Positions 50,719 to 58,308 of a DNA stretch of 64,000 bases are shown piece by piece; position 1 is the stretch's first letter; each line of letters starts with the position of its first letter. The stretch covers positions 3,501,501 through 3,565,500 of the forward strand of contig CP116227.1 of assembly GCA_038184435.1 (NCBI GenBank). The letters run 5' to 3'. Origin of the DNA: Nocardioides alkalitolerans (GTDB lineage: Bacteria; Actinomycetota; Actinomycetes; Propionibacteriales; Nocardioidaceae). The notes beneath the pieces are model-generated. The model worked only from the letters and a program-made list of their open reading frames with translations, ran no database searches and had not been told where the DNA came from. Position numbers and translations under genes: made by a program.

Positions 50719-52631
50719 GCGCGCCGGTGACGGGCCTCCGGGCCGACGAGCGGTGGTGGCCGGCCCACGGCACGCCGGCAGACGTGCCGGCGATCGAGGC
50801 GGTACCGCTGGCGGACCGCGGGCTGCCGCCCACGACGTACGAGCTGCTGCGCCACGCGGCGGCGCTGCGTGCGGGGACCGACCGCGACGCCCTGCTCGTG
50901 CTGCCCGACGCCGCCCGGTGGGAGGAGCCCGTGGGCATCTCCTACACCGGGCTGCTCGACGACGTGCACCGGGTCGCCAACGCGCTCCACCGGCGGGGGG
51001 TACGGCGCACGGACCCCGTCACCCTGCTCTCCCCGAACTGCGCCGAGCTCGTGCCCGCGCTCTTGGGCGCGCAGCTCGCCGGGATCGCGGCGCCCGTCAA
51101 CAGCGGCCTCGTCGCCGACCACGTCGCACGCCTGGTCGAGCGCTCGGGGTCGCGGGTCGCGGTGGTGGCGTCCCCCGAGCTCGGCCCCGGGCCCTGGTCG
51201 ACGGTCGAGCGGCTCGTCGCTGACGGGTTGCTCGACCACGTGCTCGTCGTGCGCCCCACCCGTCCCGAGGGACCGGCGCCGGCGCTGGTCCTGGCCGGTG
51301 CGACGGTCTCCTTCCTCGAGGCGGCGATCACCGACGAGCCCGCGGACCGCTTCGTGGGAACGCCCCCGACGGCGGACGACCTCGCCAGCCTGTTCCACAC
51401 CGGCGGCACGACCGGGCTGCCGAAGCTCGCGGCGCACACCCACGCCAACGAGGTCACCGACGCCTGGATGGTGGCGCTCGACGACGACCTGGCTGACCCG
51501 GACGCCCGGGTGTTCGCCGCGCTTCCGCTCTTCCACGTCAACGCGCTGGTCGTGACGCTGCTCGCGCCGATGTTCCGGGGCCAGGGCGCGGTCTGGGCGG
51601 GACCGCTCGGCTACCGCGACCTCGATCTCTACGGCTGCATCTGGCGCCTGGTCGAGCGCTACGACGTGGGCACGATGAGCGCCGTCCCGACGGTGTACGC
51701 CGTGCTCAGCCAGGTGCCGGTCGACGCCGACCTGTCACGCCTCCGCTTCGCCGTGGTCGGCGCCGCCGTGCTGCCGCCCGCGGTGCGCCGGGCGTTCGAG
51801 GAGCACACGGGGGTCCCGCTGCTCGAGGGGTACGGCCTCACCGAAGGCACGTGCGCCAGCCTGCGGAGCTACACGGCCCTGCCGCGGCCCGGCTCGGTCG
51901 GGCACCGGCTGCCTTACCAGCGGGTCCGCACCGTCCGCACGTGCGACGACGGCAGCCGCGTCGACACCGCGCCCGGCGAGCAGGGCACCCTGCTCGTGGC
52001 GGGTCCGACCGTGTTCCCCGGGTACGTCGTGGGTCGGGACGCCCACGGCCCCGTGCTCGACCACCTCGGCACCGTCGTCGACGGCTGGCTCGACACCGGC
52101 GACCTCGCGCGGATCGACGCGGAGGGGTTCGTGCACCTCACCGGTCGGGCGAAGGACGTCATCATCCGCGGCGGGCACAACATCGACCCGGTCGTCGTCG
52201 AGGACGCGCTCCTCGCGCACCCCGGCGTCGCGGGTGCCGGAGCCGTGGGAGCGCCGGACGAGCACGCGGGCGAGGTGCCCGTCGCCTTCGTCGTGCTCGC
52301 CCCGGGTGCCGAGGCCACCGAGACCGAGCTGGTGACCTGGGCGGCGGACCACGTGGCGGAGCGGGCAGCCGCGCCGCGCCGCGTCACCGTCGTGCCCGAC
52401 CTCCCGCTGACCGACGTCGGCAAGCCGTCCAAGCTGCCGCTCCGGGCCTGGGCCACGGCGGCCGTGCTCCGGGACCTGCTCCCCGCGGCCGACGTGGTCG
52501 CCGTCGATGCAGTCGTCGAGGACGGCACCGTCGTCGCCGTGGTCACGGCTGCGGACGCGGCCGCGTTGGTGCGCGTCGACACGGTGCTCGAGCGGCTGCC
52601 GGTCGTGTCCCGCGTCGAGGTGGCGCCGTGA
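50715..52631 (+). CDS. Acyl-CoA synthetase (ANL superfamily)
   Basis: 638 residues. AMP-binding P-loop LFHTGGTTGLPKLAAHTHAN, A5-type motif LLEGYGLTEGTC, A7 WLDTGDLARIDAEGFVHLTGRAKDVIIRGGHNIDP and the C-terminal A10 LPLTDVGKPSKLPLRAWA with its catalytic Lys. Activates a carboxylic acid to its CoA ester. It lies inside the catabolic operon, so either the substrate side chain or a ring-cleavage product is the likely acid. Confidence 0.9.
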   Translation: MSAPVTGLRADERWWPAHGTPADVPAIEAVPLADRGLPPTTYELLRHAAALRAGTDRDALLVLPDAARWEEPVGISYTGLLDDVHRVANALHRRGVRRTDPVTLLSPNCAELVPALLGAQLAGIAAPVNSGLVADHVARLVERSGSRVAVVASPELGPGPWSTVERLVADGLLDHVLVVRPTRPEGPAPALVLAGATVSFLEAAITDEPADRFVGTPPTADDLASLFHTGGTTGLPKLAAHTHANEVTDAWMVALDDDLADPDARVFAALPLFHVNALVVTLLAPMFRGQGAVWAGPLGYRDLDLYGCIWRLVERYDVGTMSAVPTVYAVLSQVPVDADLSRLRFAVVGAAVLPPAVRRAFEEHTGVPLLEGYGLTEGTCASLRSYTALPRPGSVGHRLPYQRVRTVRTCDDGSRVDTAPGEQGTLLVAGPTVFPGYVVGRDAHGPVLDHLGTVVDGWLDTGDLARIDAEGFVHLTGRAKDVIIRGGHNIDPVVVEDALLAHPGVAGAGAVGAPDEHAGEVPVAFVVLAPGAEATETELVTWAADHVAERAAAPRRVTVVPDLPLTDVGKPSKLPLRAWATAAVLRDLLPAADVVAVDAVVEDGTVVAVVTAADAAALVRVDTVLERLPVVSRVEVAP

Positions 52632-54154
52632 CCCCACCCGTCGTGGTGGTCGGCGCCGGGCCCACGGGGGCCGCGGCGGCGATCGCCCTCGGCCAACGAG
52701 GCGTGGAGTGCCTCGTGCTCGACCGCTGGGACGACGTCTACCCGCAGCCTCGCGCGGTGCACCTCGACGACGAGGTGGCGCGGCTGCTCGCCCAGCTCGG
52801 CGTAGCCGAGCAGTTCGGGGCGATCTCGCGGCCCGGGGAGGGGCTGCGCCTCGTCACCCCGGCGCTGCACGTCCTCGCGGAGCTGCCGCGGGGCGGTGTC
52901 TCGCCGGTGCACGGCTACCCCCGGGCGAGCATGTTCGACCAGCCCGACCTCGAGCGGGTCCTGCGGGAGCGCCTCGGGGTGCTCCCGTCCGTGCAGCTGT
53001 GCCCAGGGCAGGAGGTGACGGGTGTCGAGCAGGTCCGCCCCGGTCGGGTCCGGGTGCGGCACCGCGACCGCGCGACCGGCGTCGAGCACAGCATCGACGC
53101 CGCCGTGGTGCTCGGGTGCGACGGCGCCAACAGCCTCGTGCGGGATGCGATCGGCGCACGGATGCATGACCTCGGCTTCTCCCAGCGCTGGCTCGTGATC
53201 GACGTCGACACCCCGGTGGACCTCGGGCACTGGGGCGGGGTGCACCAGGTGTGCGACGGACGCCGCGCCGCGACGTACATGCAGATCGGTGCGACCCGGC
53301 ACCGCTGGGAGGTGCAGCTGCGCGAGGGGGAGACCGCGGACCGGTTCGCGACCCTCGAGGCGCTCGCACCGCTGCTCGCTCCCTGGCTCGACGACGTGCC
53401 GCTCGGGCGCCTGACCCTGCTGCGATCGGTGGAGTACACGTTCCGCGCCGCCGTCGCCGACCGGTGGCGCTCCGGGCGCGTGCTGCTGCTGGGGGACGCG
53501 GCCCACCTGACCCCGCCCTTCATCGGCCAGGGGCTGGGGGCCGGCCTGCGGGACGCGGCGAACCTCGCCTGGAAGCTCGCCGGCGTCCTCGACGGGACCC
53601 TCGCCGAGGACGCGCTGGACAGCTACGAGGAGGAGCGGGCACCGCACGCCCGCGCGATGGTTCGGCTGGCGCAGGCCGTCGGTGTCGTGATGACCGGCGG
53701 GGGACGGGCGGGGGACGTCCTCCGCCGGGCGGGCGTCCCGCTCCTGCTCCGTGCGCCCGGCGGCCTGCGCCGTCGGGCGAGCGACAGCACGACCCCCGCG
53801 TTGCGGGGCACGACGCTCGTCGCCGGCGACCGCGCCGACCGGCTGGCCGGTTCCCTGTGTCCCGACCTGCTGGGGGACGGGACGCGGTACGACGCGGTCG
53901 TCGGGCCCGTCTGGGCCCTCGTCACCACCGAGCCGGCCGCCCCCAGCGCCGTCGGCGACCTGACGTCGCGCGGTGTCACCGTCCTCGACGCCACGTCCCG
54001 CCCGGCGCTGGCCGCCTGGCTGCGCGGCGGCGGCGCGGTCGCGGCCCTGGTGCGCCCCGACGGCGTGGTGCTCGCCTCCGGTCGGCACGTCCCGTCGGTC
54101 GTCGCTCGGGCGACGCCGCTCCTCGCCCCCCTCCCAGCCGAGGTGACCGCATGA
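52628..54154 (+). CDS. Class A FAD-dependent aromatic monooxygenase (MhpA-like)
   Basis: 508 residues. FAD site VVVVGAGPTGAAAAIALGQRG, NAD(P)H/FAD DG motif LGCDGANSLVRDAIG and the GD motif GRVLLLGDAAHLTPPFIGQG. C-terminal thioredoxin-like domain ends in AALVRPDGVVLASG. Hydroxylates a phenolic ring to a catechol. GTG start overlaps the preceding stop. Confidence 0.9.
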   Translation: MTPPVVVVGAGPTGAAAAIALGQRGVECLVLDRWDDVYPQPRAVHLDDEVARLLAQLGVAEQFGAISRPGEGLRLVTPALHVLAELPRGGVSPVHGYPRASMFDQPDLERVLRERLGVLPSVQLCPGQEVTGVEQVRPGRVRVRHRDRATGVEHSIDAAVVLGCDGANSLVRDAIGARMHDLGFSQRWLVIDVDTPVDLGHWGGVHQVCDGRRAATYMQIGATRHRWEVQLREGETADRFATLEALAPLLAPWLDDVPLGRLTLLRSVEYTFRAAVADRWRSGRVLLLGDAAHLTPPFIGQGLGAGLRDAANLAWKLAGVLDGTLAEDALDSYEEERAPHARAMVRLAQAVGVVMTGGGRAGDVLRRAGVPLLLRAPGGLRRRASDSTTPALRGTTLVAGDRADRLAGSLCPDLLGDGTRYDAVVGPVWALVTTEPAAPSAVGDLTSRGVTVLDATSRPALAAWLRGGGAVAALVRPDGVVLASGRHVPSVVARATPLLAPLPAEVTA

Positions 54155-55341
54155 CCGTCCCCGTCTACCGCCCCGACGTCTACGCGCGGGCGGCCGTGCT
54201 GGATCCCTACCCGCACTACGAGCGCATGCGCGCGCTCGGGCCCGTCGTGCGGCTCGGCCGCCGCCGGGCGTTCGCGGTGACCCGGTACGCCGAGTGCAAG
54301 CGCGTGCTCCTCGACGACGCGACGTTCGTCTCGGGTCGGGGCGTCGCCCTCAACCCCGCCGCCAACTGCCTGGGCCGGGGCACCACGCTCCAGAGCGACG
54401 GCGAGCTGCACGCGCAGCGACGCGGCATGCTGGCCTCGCGGCTCACGCCGAAGGCGCTCCGCTCGCTGCGGGGCGAGGTGGAGGAACGCGCGGACGCCGT
54501 GGTCGCCGCGGCCGTGGCCCGCGGGCACGTCGACGGGGTCGCCGACATCGCCCAGGCGCTGCCCACGTCCTTCGTCCCGGACCTCATCGGATGGCCCGCC
54601 GACGGTCGCGAGCACCTGCTGCGCTGGGCGGGTGCGACCTTCGACAGCCTCGGGCCCGTCAACGGCCAGACGCTCCGGTCCACCCCCGCGACCGTGGGGA
54701 TGCTGCGCTTCGCACGCTCCGTCGTACGCCGCCGCGAGGTGCTGCCCGGCTCCATGGGCGCCGACCTGATGGAGCGCGTCGACCGCGGCGAGCTCCGGGA
54801 GGACGCCTGCCCGGCGCTCATGGTCGACTACCTGGCCCCGTCGCTCGACACGACGATCAGCGCGATCGCGAGCACGCTGCTGCTCCTCGCGCGCCACCCG
54901 CAGCAGTGGCACCGCCTCAAGGACGACCCCGATCTCCTGCCGAACGCGGTCAACGAGGTGGTGCGGATCGAGTCGCCCCTCCGAGCGTTCGCCCGCAGCC
55001 TCGACCGCGACGCCGAGGTCGGCGGTGTGGAGCTGACGGCCGGGAGCCGGGTCGCGGTCTTCTACGCCTCCGCGAACCGCGACGAGCGCTTCTGGGACGA
55101 CCCCACCACGTTCGACGTGACGCGCGACGCGACGCCGCAGCTGGGCTTCGGCCAGGGCGCCCACGGCTGCGCCGGCCAGGGCCTCGCCCGGCTCGAGACC
55201 CAGTCGATCCTGCGGTCGCTCCTGGCGCGCGTGGAGCGGATCGAGCTCGTGGGCACGCCGGTCTGGGGCGTCAACAACATCATCCACAAGCTCGACGAGC
55301 TGCCGTTGCGGCTCGTCCCGAAGGAAGGAGCACGACCGTGA
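54151..55341 (+). CDS. Cytochrome P450
   Basis: 396 residues. Heme loop GFGQGAHGCAGQGLARLE with thiolate Cys340, ExxR as Glu269-Arg272 in NEVVRIESP, and an I-helix with LAPSLDTTISAI (Asp233/Thr234/Thr235). Soluble class, supplied with electrons by the next two genes. Hydroxylates the substrate or a side chain; the substrate is not known. Confidence 0.95.
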   Translation: MTVPVYRPDVYARAAVLDPYPHYERMRALGPVVRLGRRRAFAVTRYAECKRVLLDDATFVSGRGVALNPAANCLGRGTTLQSDGELHAQRRGMLASRLTPKALRSLRGEVEERADAVVAAAVARGHVDGVADIAQALPTSFVPDLIGWPADGREHLLRWAGATFDSLGPVNGQTLRSTPATVGMLRFARSVVRRREVLPGSMGADLMERVDRGELREDACPALMVDYLAPSLDTTISAIASTLLLLARHPQQWHRLKDDPDLLPNAVNEVVRIESPLRAFARSLDRDAEVGGVELTAGSRVAVFYASANRDERFWDDPTTFDVTRDATPQLGFGQGAHGCAGQGLARLETQSILRSLLARVERIELVGTPVWGVNNIIHKLDELPLRLVPKEGARP

Positions 55342-55529
55342 GGATCGCCGTCGACCTCGACCGCTGCGAGGGCCACGGGCTCTGCGTCGACCAGGCCCCC
55401 GAGGTCTTCGACCTCGACGACGAGGGCGACCTCGTGCTCCTCGTGGAGGGCGAGGTACCCGCGGCCCAGGAGGCGGCGGCCGGACGTGCCGTCGACGCGT
55501 GCCCGGTCGCGGCGCTGCGCCGGGCATGA
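55338..55529 (+). CDS. 3Fe-4S-type ferredoxin for the P450
   Basis: 63 residues. Cluster ligands are Cys10, Cys16 and Cys55; the second position of the classic 4Fe-4S set is His13 (CEGHGLC then CPVAAL). This is the usual form for actinobacterial P450 partner ferredoxins. GTG start overlaps the P450 stop. Confidence 0.92.
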   Translation: MRIAVDLDRCEGHGLCVDQAPEVFDLDDEGDLVLLVEGEVPAAQEAAAGRAVDACPVAALRRA

Positions 55530-56728
55530 ACGGGGTGCCCGACCCCGGGACCTCGGTGGACGCAGTCGTCGTGGTCGGTGGCTCGACCGCGGGCGCGACC
55601 GCGATGCGCGAGCTGCGCGGGCACGGCTTCGACGGGCGCCTCGTGCTCGTCGACCCGGAGGACGGCACGAACCGCCCGCCGCTGTCCAAGTCCGTGCTGG
55701 CGGGGGAAGCCGCCGACGCGTCGGTGCTGATGGACCACGCGGCGCTCGACCTCGAGCACCACCGGACCGCGGCCGTCGGGCTCGACCCGGCGGAACGTGT
55801 GCTGCGGACGGCCGACGGCGGTGCGCGCCGGTACGACGCCCTCGTCGTCGCCTCCGGCGCGCGGGCGCGCCGTCTCGCCGAGCCGGGGCAGCGGGGCGAG
55901 GTGGTGCTGCGGACGCTGGACGACGCGCGCCATCTGCGGAACCGGCTGACTGCGGCGAGGACGGTGGTCGTGGTGGGTGCGGGCTTCCTGGGGCTCGAGG
56001 TCGCGTCCGCGGCGGCCCGGGCCGGTGCTGCGGTGACGGTGGTCGACGCGGCGCCGCCCCTGCAGCGACTGGTGGGGGAGCACCTCGCGGACGTGCTGGT
56101 GCGGCAGGCGGCCGGCGCCGGGATCCGCTTCCGGCAGGCCACGGTGCGGCTGTCCGGCGACCCGGTCGACGGCGTGCTGCTCGACGGCGCGCACCTGCCG
56201 GCGGACCTCGTCGTCACCTGCGCGGGGGACGAGCCCGCCGTCGACTGGCTCGCCGGCACCGGTGCCGACCTGCGGGGCGGGTTGGTCATCGACCAACGGG
56301 CCCGCACCTCCCTGCCGGGGGTGTGGGCCGCGGGCGACGCGGCCGTCGTGCGGGGTGGCGACGGCGTGGTGCGCCAGCCGTTCTGGGCCAACGCGGTCGC
56401 CCAGGGGCGGGTGGCCGCGGCGGACGTGCTGGGTCGGCCGGTGGACGGTCCGGTCCTCGACCCCTACTCCTGGACCGAGGTCGCCGGCCTCTCCCTCAAG
56501 GTGGTGGGCCCCCTGCCCGTGCACGGCCCGCCCCGCGTGGTGGACGGCGCGGTCGACGGCCCCGGCCTCCTGGCGTGGGGCGACCACACCGTCGCCGCCC
56601 TCGGCGTGCGCAGCTCCGCGCCCCGCCTGCGACAGCTGCTGCGTCTGCTGGGCGACGACACCCCGGGGGAGGGGCCGACACTTTCCCCGGCTAGCCGGGG
56701 AACACGCCACTTAGACCATCAAATTTGA
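55526..56728 (+). CDS. Ferredoxin reductase (FAD, NAD(P)H), C-terminus read from the repeat
   Basis: 400 residues. FAD site VVVVGGSTAGATAMRELRGHG, NAD(P)H site VVVVGAGFLGLEVASAAARAG and the C-terminal GVWAAGDAAVVRGGDGV. Passes electrons to the adjacent ferredoxin. The last 17 residues (from PTLSPASRGTRHLDHQI) are encoded by the 96-bp repeat copy B, and the stop lies in its central palindrome. The native end was therefore probably lost when the repeat arrived. Confidence 0.9.
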   Translation: MNGVPDPGTSVDAVVVVGGSTAGATAMRELRGHGFDGRLVLVDPEDGTNRPPLSKSVLAGEAADASVLMDHAALDLEHHRTAAVGLDPAERVLRTADGGARRYDALVVASGARARRLAEPGQRGEVVLRTLDDARHLRNRLTAARTVVVVGAGFLGLEVASAAARAGAAVTVVDAAPPLQRLVGEHLADVLVRQAAGAGIRFRQATVRLSGDPVDGVLLDGAHLPADLVVTCAGDEPAVDWLAGTGADLRGGLVIDQRARTSLPGVWAAGDAAVVRGGDGVVRQPFWANAVAQGRVAAADVLGRPVDGPVLDPYSWTEVAGLSLKVVGPLPVHGPPRVVDGAVDGPGLLAWGDHTVAALGVRSSAPRLRQLLRLLGDDTPGEGPTLSPASRGTRHLDHQI

Positions 56729-56771
56729 TGGTCAAAGCGGTCGGTTCCCCGGCTGACCGGGGAACCGACCA
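56676..56771. repeat. 96-bp triple-palindrome repeat, copy B
   Basis: Matches 46425-46520 in direct orientation, 91 of 96 positions. The loop of the third hairpin is CTGA here against TCAG in copy A, its reverse complement, so that stem-loop is effectively inverted. The reductase gene ends inside it; the TrxR-like gene ends 6 bp beyond. Confidence 0.9.
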
Positions 56772-56776
56772 CCCCC

Positions 56777-57709
56777 TCAGTCGGCGCCGAGGGCGGCCAT
56801 GTCGTCGGCGAGCAGGTCGGCGGCGGTGGCGGCGCCGGCCATCTGGCCCGCGGCCATCGCGCTGACCACGGACGGCATCGGCATCGGGAACGACGGACGG
56901 TGGGCCAGGTCGCCGCCGGCGAACACGCCGGGCAGGCTCGTGCGGCCCATGTCGTCGATCTCGACGCAGCCGGACGGCAGCAGGGTGAGCCCGAGCTGCT
57001 CCGCGAAGGGCGCCGCCTGGTGGAAGGTCGGCGTCACCAGCACGCCGACGGCCTCGATCGCCTCGCCGTCCGAGAGCAGGACGCGCGTGCCCGCGCCGTA
57101 CCGCTCGAAGCGCTCGACCTTTGCCTCCACGACCGTCGCGCCGAGTGCCTCGAGCTGGGTGCGGACCTCGGGCTCGACGGGCTGACCGTCGGCGAGCACC
57201 GAGATGCGGCCCGCGATGCGGCGCATCAGGGCGGTGCCGTGCACCTGGGGAGCGCCGGCGCCCAGGACCACGAGGTGGCCGTCGCGGAACTCGTGGCCGT
57301 GGCAGAACGGGCACTGCGCGGCGACGGTGCCCCAGAGCTCGTCGAGACCCTCCTTCGCGGGGAGCTCGTCACGCAGGCCGGTGGCCAGCACGACGCGGCG
57401 GGCCCGCACGGTGGTCCCGTCGCCCAGGGTGGCGACGAACCCGGTCGCCTTGTCCCCGGTGATGGAGACGACGACGGTCTCACGGAGCTCGACGTCGTAG
57501 TCGGCCAGCTGCTCCCGGGCCTGCGCCCGGAACTCGACGGGCGGGCGACCGTCGTGGGTGAGGACGTTGTGCATGTGCTCGACGGTCGCGTTGCGGTAGC
57601 GACCGGAGTCGACGAGCGTCACCGAGCGGTGGATGCGGCCCAGGGTGAGGGCTGCCTGGAGGCCGGCGGGGCCGCCGCCGACGACGAGGGCGTCACGGAT
57701 CTCGGACAT
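56777..57709 (-). CDS. Thioredoxin-reductase-like FAD/NAD(P) oxidoreductase
   Basis: 310 residues. FAD site ALVVGGGPAGLQAALTLGR, redox CxxC in AAQCPFCHGHEF, then VVLGAGAPQVHG (NAD(P)H-type site), and C-terminal SLPGVFAGGDLAHRPS. Related to thioredoxin-reductase-like flavoproteins, with the Cys pair in the middle; its partner is unknown. The ATG at 57709 has a strong AAGGAG site. Divergent from MerR and probably regulated by it. Confidence 0.88.
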   Translation of the reverse strand: MSEIRDALVVGGGPAGLQAALTLGRIHRSVTLVDSGRYRNATVEHMHNVLTHDGRPPVEFRAQAREQLADYDVELRETVVVSITGDKATGFVATLGDGTTVRARRVVLATGLRDELPAKEGLDELWGTVAAQCPFCHGHEFRDGHLVVLGAGAPQVHGTALMRRIAGRISVLADGQPVEPEVRTQLEALGATVVEAKVERFERYGAGTRVLLSDGEAIEAVGVLVTPTFHQAAPFAEQLGLTLLPSGCVEIDDMGRTSLPGVFAGGDLAHRPSFPMPMPSVVSAMAAGQMAGAATAADLLADDMAALGAD

Positions 57710-57751
57710 GGGGTGCTCCTTCACAGGTGGTGGGTGCTTGCGCTGGTCACC

Positions 57752-57782
57752 AGCCTGTGACTTCATGTCGGGATGAAGTCAA
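57752..57782. promoter_or_regulatory. MerR operator/promoter between trxB-like gene and merR
   Basis: Perfect 9-bp arms TGACTTCAT / ATGAAGTCA with 6 bp between (57758-57781). On the minus strand TTGACT (57782-57777) and CAGGCT (57757-57752) are 19 bp apart, the MerR-type overlong spacer. The merR ATG (57773) lies in the right arm. Confidence 0.8.
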
Positions 57783-58240
57783 GCGAGTGGAGCATCGGGG
57801 CCGCCGCCGCCCGGTTCGGGCTCGAGACCCACGTGCTGCGGCACTGGGAGGACGAGGGTCTGCTGGAGCCGGGGCGCGACGGTGCGGGACGGCGGCGCTA
57901 CGTCGAGCGCGACATCGTGCGGATCGCGGCGATCGTGCGCAACAAGGCGGCGGGGATGACGTTGGGGCAGATCCGGATCCTGCTCGACAGCGAGGCGGAG
58001 GGACGGCGCGAGGTGCTGCAGGCCCACCTCGACGACATCGCCGAGCGGATGCGGTCGATGGAGCTGTGGCGCGAGATGACGGAGCACGCCCTGGGCTGCC
58101 GGGCGCACGACGTCACCAACTGCCCGCGCTACAAGGGCTTCCTCGCCGACCTGCTCGACGAGTCGCGGCCGCGTCCTTCGTTGCCGCCCGAGGCGAGCTG
58201 GGAGGGGGCGGTACGCCGCGCGCGGGCCACCGCCGACTGA
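57773..58240 (+). CDS. MerR-family transcriptional regulator
   Basis: 155 residues. HTH: WSIGAAAARFGLETHVLRHWEDEGLLEP, with the wing GAGRRRYVERDI. The C-terminal helix carries three Cys (ALGCRAHDVTNCP), a possible effector or redox site. It is divergent from the TrxR-like gene with its own start codon in the shared operator, so a leaderless or very short leader transcript is likely. Confidence 0.92.
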   Translation: MKSSEWSIGAAAARFGLETHVLRHWEDEGLLEPGRDGAGRRRYVERDIVRIAAIVRNKAAGMTLGQIRILLDSEAEGRREVLQAHLDDIAERMRSMELWREMTEHALGCRAHDVTNCPRYKGFLADLLDESRPRPSLPPEASWEGAVRRARATAD

Positions 58241-58248
58241 GGACCCCG

Positions 58249-58300
58249 CGGGACGTCATGCGCGGTGGCTGCGGGGGCAACCGCTGCGCATGACGTCCCG
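58249..58300. terminator. Long hairpin, family 'GGGACGTCATGCGC', copy 3
   Basis: Perfect 15-bp arms CGGGACGTCATGCGC / GCGCATGACGTCCCG and a 22-nt GC-rich loop, between the convergent merR and flotillin genes. Confidence 0.8.
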
Positions 58301-58308
58301 GGCGGGGA

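Noticed and set aside
46425..56771. Composite transposon with insertion sequences at both ends
   Set aside because: The ends are 96-bp palindromic repeats with no transposase gene, too short to be insertion sequences.
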